DNA from: an uncultured Pseudomonas sp.
GTDB lineage: Bacteria; Pseudomonadota; Gammaproteobacteria; Pseudomonadales; Pseudomonadaceae
Direction: 5' to 3'
DNA: 13,930 bases
NCBI RefSeq assembly: GCF_946885955.1
Contig: NZ_CAMPHI010000077.1
Location: forward strand, 1 to 13,930
Both the position numbers and the translations under genes were made by a program. This document shows positions 11,051 through 13,930 of the stretch, in pieces (position 1 is the first letter of the stretch; every line of letters starts with the position of its first letter). Under the pieces are notes generated by a model. The model was given only the letters and a program-made list of their open reading frames with translations, searched no databases and was not told the origin of the DNA.

Positions 11051-12070
11051 ATGCTCGCTCTCGGAAAACTGCTCGAACTGACCCTGGCCGGCTATGAGCC
11101 GGCAGCGAAGATCCAGCTGACCTCCGAGGGCGCGCGATTGCGTTGGCTGGCCGAAGGCGCGCTGGAAATCACCCCGCCCGAAGGCCTCGACAACGGCCTC
11201 GATCTGCTGCTGTCCGCGGGTATTCATGGCAATGAAACCGCGCCAATCGAGTTGCTCGATCGGCTGCTGCGTGGCATTGCCCGTAACGAACTGAAGCCGC
11301 GTGCGCGGGTGCTGTTCCTATTCGGCAACCCCGACGCGATGCGCCGTGGCGAGCGCTATATCGAGCAGGACATCAATCGTCTGTTCAATGGCCGGCATGA
11401 GCAATACAGCGGGGCCGAGGCGATACGCGCCTGTGATCTCGAACACCTGGCGGCGACCTTCTTCAGCAAGCCGGGACGTACCCGTCTGCACTACGATCTG
11501 CACACCGCCATTCGCGGTTCGAAAATCCAGCAATTCGCCCTCTATCCCTGGCAGGAGGGCCGCCCGCGCAGTCAGCGTGAGCTGGCGCGCCTGCAAGCGG
11601 CGGGCATCGAGGCGGTGCTGCTGCACAACAAGAGTTCGATTACGTTCAGCGCCTATACCTATTCCCAGCTCGGCGCGGAAGCCTTCACCCTGGAGCTGGG
11701 CAAGGCGCGTCCGTTCGGGCAGAACGAATCGGTCAATCTGGATCTGCTCGAGCGTTGTCTGTGCGAACTGATCGATGGCCGCGAAAGCGTTGAGGAGCCC
11801 GCGCGTGAAAGCCTCCCGGGCGAGCTGCAGCTGTTCGCCGTGGCCCGGGAAATCATCAAGCGCAGTGACGAGTTCCAGTTCCACCTGCCGACCGACATCG
11901 AAAACTTCAGCGAACTGCCGGTCGGTTACCTGCTCGCCGAAGACCTCGCCGGCACCCGCTGGGTGGTGGACGAGCCGGGCGCGCGGATCATCTTCCCCAA
12001 CCCCAAGGTGAAGAACGGCCTGCGCGCCGGCATCCTCATCGTCCCGGCCGAGGATGTGCAGTTGGCCTGA
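11051..12070 (+). CDS. aruE: Succinylglutamate desuccinylase AruE/AstE
   Basis: AruE is a zinc-dependent hydrolase of the AstE/aspartoacylase family. It splits succinylglutamate into glutamate and succinate, the last AST step. It has 339 residues, a usual length. The zinc ligands are His59 and Glu62 in GIHGNETAP and His151 in HYDLHTAIR. The probable general base is Glu215 in [12 protein letters not shown]. The substrate-carboxylate motif [22 protein letters not shown] (93-114) is intact. The start at ATG 11051 is preceded by GAGGTAG and lies 10 bases after the 94-aa gene. The reading frame is open upstream through that gene, but the conserved N-terminus begins here. It is the last gene of the operon; no T-rich terminator follows, only the REP pair. 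Confidence 0.96.
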   Translation: MLALGKLLELTLAGYEPAAKIQLTSEGARLRWLAEGALEITPPEGLDNGLDLLLSAGIHGNETAPIELLDRLLRGIARNELKPRARVLFLFGNPDAMRRGERYIEQDINRLFNGRHEQYSGAEAIRACDLEHLAATFFSKPGRTRLHYDLHTAIRGSKIQQFALYPWQEGRPRSQRELARLQAAGIEAVLLHNKSSITFSAYTYSQLGAEAFTLELGKARPFGQNESVNLDLLERCLCELIDGRESVEEPARESLPGELQLFAVAREIIKRSDEFQFHLPTDIENFSELPVGYLLAEDLAGTRWVVDEPGARIIFPNPKVKNGLRAGILIVPAEDVQLA

Positions 12071-12090
12071 GCCGCGGGCTTGAACTGCCA

Positions 12091-12160
12091 GCCCGGATGC
12101 AATCCGGGTTACGACTCGGCAGTTAACTCGTAGCCCGAATAAGCGCCAGCGCAATCCGGG
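12091..12160. repeat. REP pair, CCCGGAT family, feet facing inward
   Basis: The first unit CCCGGAT-GCA-ATCCGGG (12092-12108) has the same 17 bases as the left unit at 3776. The second, CCCGAAT...ATCCGGG (12134-12160), has one stem mismatch and an inner GCGC-ca-GCGC. Here the foot sequences TTAC (12109-12112) and GTAG (12130-12133) face each other, opposite to the doublet at 3772. It lies between aruE and ltaE and may end or stabilise the operon transcript. Confidence 0.75.
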
Positions 12161-12217
12161 ATTCTTGTTATCCATCCCGGCCCATCTGTCCTGCTCCGGT
12201 TGCCCCGTATCTGTACC

Positions 12218-12246
12218 TTGTTCGCGCATCCGCGGCGTTCTAGCAT
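12218..12246 (+). promoter_or_regulatory. Candidate sigma-70 promoter for ltaE
   Basis: TTGTTC (12218-12223) and TAGCAT (12241-12246) are separated by 17 bp and lie about 30 bp upstream of the ATG at 12279. Each box is a partial match. The 208-bp gap and the REP pair after aruE support a separate transcript for ltaE. Confidence 0.4.
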
Positions 12247-12278
12247 CGGGCTTTTCGTGTGTTAAGGAAAACCGCACC

Positions 12279-13283
12279 ATGCCTGTTATCGATCTGCGCA
12301 GCGACACCGTCACCCAGCCGACCCCCGGCATGCGCGAGGCCATGCTCGCGGCCGAACTGGGCGACGACGTTTACGGCGAAGACCCCACGGTCAATCGTCT
12401 GGAGAAGTACCTGGCCGCCGAGCTGGGCCTCGCCGCCGGTTTGTTCGTACCCACCGGGACCATGAGCAATCTGCTCGGCCTGATGGCCCACTGTCAGCGC
12501 GGCGACGAATACATCGTCGGCCAGCAGGCCCATACCTATAAGTACGAAGGTGGCGGCGCCGCCGTGCTCGGCTCGATCCAGCCGCAGCCGATCGAAGGCG
12601 AAGCCGACGGTTCGCTGGATCTGGATAAAGTCGCGGCGGCAATCAAGCAGGACGATTTCCACTTCGCCCGCACCCGCTTGCTGGCGCTGGAAAACACCAT
12701 GCAAGGCAAGGTGCTGCCGCTCGAATATCTCGCCGCTGCCCGCGAAATGACTCACAAACACGGCTTGGCCCTGCACCTCGACGGCGCGCGCATCTATAAC
12801 GCGGCGGTCAAGCAGGGCGTGGCGGTGGGGCAGATCGCCCGGTATTTCGATTCGGTTTCGGTGTGCCTGTCCAAAGGCCTGGGGGCGCCAGTGGGCTCGG
12901 TGTTGTGCGGCAGCGCCGAGCTGATCGGTCGGGCGCGACGCCTGCGCAAAATGGTTGGCGGCGGCATGCGCCAGGCCGGCGTGCTCGCCGCTGCCGGTCT
13001 CTATGCGTTGCAGCACCAGGTGGCGCGGCTGGCCGACGATCACGCCAATGCCGAGCGCCTGGCCAGCGGTTTGCGCGAGCTGGGTTATGCCGTCGAGCCG
13101 GTGCAAAGCAATATGGTCTACGCCCAGGTCGGCGATCGCGCCGGCGCCTTGAAAGCCTTCTGCGCCGAGCGCGGCATCAAACTCATCGCCGCGCCGCGTT
13201 TGCGCATGGTCACCCATATGGACGTCAGCGCCGAGGATATCGGCCAGGTGCTCGAGGCCTTTGCCGCATTTGCGCGGCCTTGA
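12279..13283 (+). CDS. ltaE: Low-specificity L-threonine aldolase LtaE
   Basis: This PLP enzyme splits L-threonine and L-allo-threonine into glycine and acetaldehyde, and can supply glycine. It has 334 residues and closely resembles E. coli LtaE as I remember it. It opens with [15 protein letters not shown] and [12 protein letters not shown] (28-39). The catalytic His85 is in QQAHTY, the cofactor-binding Asp168 in HLDGAR, and the PLP lysine Lys199 in [23 protein letters not shown] and NMVYAQVG follow as expected. ATG 12279 has AAGGAAAA upstream; an in-frame extension to 12165 is not conserved. It is not needed for arginine breakdown and probably has its own promoter. It sits between the aru operon and alaS, where P. 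aeruginosa carries PA0902 as far as I recall. Confidence 0.95.
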   Translation: MPVIDLRSDTVTQPTPGMREAMLAAELGDDVYGEDPTVNRLEKYLAAELGLAAGLFVPTGTMSNLLGLMAHCQRGDEYIVGQQAHTYKYEGGGAAVLGSIQPQPIEGEADGSLDLDKVAAAIKQDDFHFARTRLLALENTMQGKVLPLEYLAAAREMTHKHGLALHLDGARIYNAAVKQGVAVGQIARYFDSVSVCLSKGLGAPVGSVLCGSAELIGRARRLRKMVGGGMRQAGVLAAAGLYALQHQVARLADDHANAERLASGLRELGYAVEPVQSNMVYAQVGDRAGALKAFCAERGIKLIAAPRLRMVTHMDVSAEDIGQVLEAFAAFARP

Positions 13284-13292
13284 GCCGGGCTC

Positions 13293-13445
13293 GTAGGGCG
13301 GGTTAGCCGCCAGCGGGGCTCCAGGTAAGTCATCTATTTGCGGTCGGCGTAACCCGCCACGGCGGTGGATACCGTTGTTGGGTTACGCGGCTGCTTGCAC
13401 CGCAGCGTGGCAAAGGACACGCCGATTGCCGCTAACCCAACCTAC
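13293..13445. repeat. Composite REP block, GTAGGGCGGGTTA family
   Basis: Four arms alternate: GTAGGGCGGGTTAGC (13293-13307), TAACCCGCC (13350-13358), GTTGGGTTA (13377-13385) and GCTAACCCAACCTAC (13431-13445). Arms 1 and 2 pair over 9 bp, as do 3 and 4. Arms 1 and 4 also match over 13 of 15 positions, and 2 pairs with 3 over most of its length. The block can therefore fold as two hairpins or as one long cruciform. The outer GTAG and CTAC feet match the other REP blocks in this window. Confidence 0.75.
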
Positions 13446-13506
13446 CTGCGCGGCGGTTCTAGCCTGAATTTGCTTCAGACCAGGCTCTATAGCCACTTTC
13501 CGTGGG

Positions 13507-13523
13507 AGGGGCTTTAGCCGCGA
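13507..13523 (+). repeat. Short dispersed element GGGGCTTTAGCCGCGAT
   Basis: Second copy of the element at 3848-3863, differing by one T. GGCT-tt-AGCC forms a minimal hairpin. Here it follows CGTGGGA, giving the GTGGGAG-GGGCTT style start common in Pseudomonas REP sequences. Confidence 0.5.
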
Positions 13524-13602
13524 TGGGCCTCGAAAGCGCTGAAAGCGTCATGGCCGCAGTGCTCTGGGCGTTATCTATTGATAAACACGCTGTACCGATG
13601 CT

Positions 13603-13930
<328 letters not shown>

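Overview
The window is a stretch of a high-GC gammaproteobacterial chromosome, almost certainly Pseudomonas in the broad sense. The reasons are the near-Pseudomonas protein sequences of MinC/MinD, the paired arginine succinyltransferase subunits (AruF and AruG), which Pseudomonas has in place of the single AstA of enterics, and the abundant intergenic palindromes with GTAG feet. I cannot name the species. All large genes are housekeeping or catabolic and look intact. I see no phage genes, insertion sequence, CRISPR, tRNA or rRNA.

Layout. (1) 1-1309, minus strand: the cell-division site-selection genes minC and minD (minD runs off the left edge; minE would be expected beyond it). (2) 1460-3741, plus strand: a lipid A late acyltransferase (LpxL/HtrB family), divergent from minC, then a patatin-like phospholipase. 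(3) 3742-4203: a 462-bp non-coding region with a REP doublet, further hairpins and two exact matches to the half-site I recall for Pseudomonas ArgR. (4) 4204-12070, plus strand: the complete arginine succinyltransferase (AST/aru) pathway in the order aruC, aruF, aruG, aruD, aruB, an uncharacterised 94-aa gene, aruE. (5) 12279-13283: low-specificity L-threonine aldolase (ltaE). (6) 13284-13668: a 385-bp repeat-rich gap ending in the alaS promoter. (7) 13669-13930: the 5' end of alaS.

Pathway. AruF/AruG succinylate arginine (and ornithine) with succinyl-CoA. AruB hydrolyses succinylarginine to succinylornithine, CO2 and ammonia. AruC transaminates succinylornithine to succinylglutamate semialdehyde. 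AruD oxidises that to succinylglutamate. AruE releases glutamate and succinate. All five steps are encoded here, so the cluster can take arginine to glutamate on its own.

Most of the unexplained structure lies between genes: several REP-like families (some between genes of the aru operon), a terminator-like hairpin between aruC and aruF, a perfect 14-bp tandem repeat between aruF and aruG, and a perfect 9-bp inverted repeat bracketing the alaS -10 box. I found no clear candidate for a wholly new multi-gene system. The least understood items are the 94-aa gene with a C-terminal HxHGPxCxH tail and the non-coding elements.
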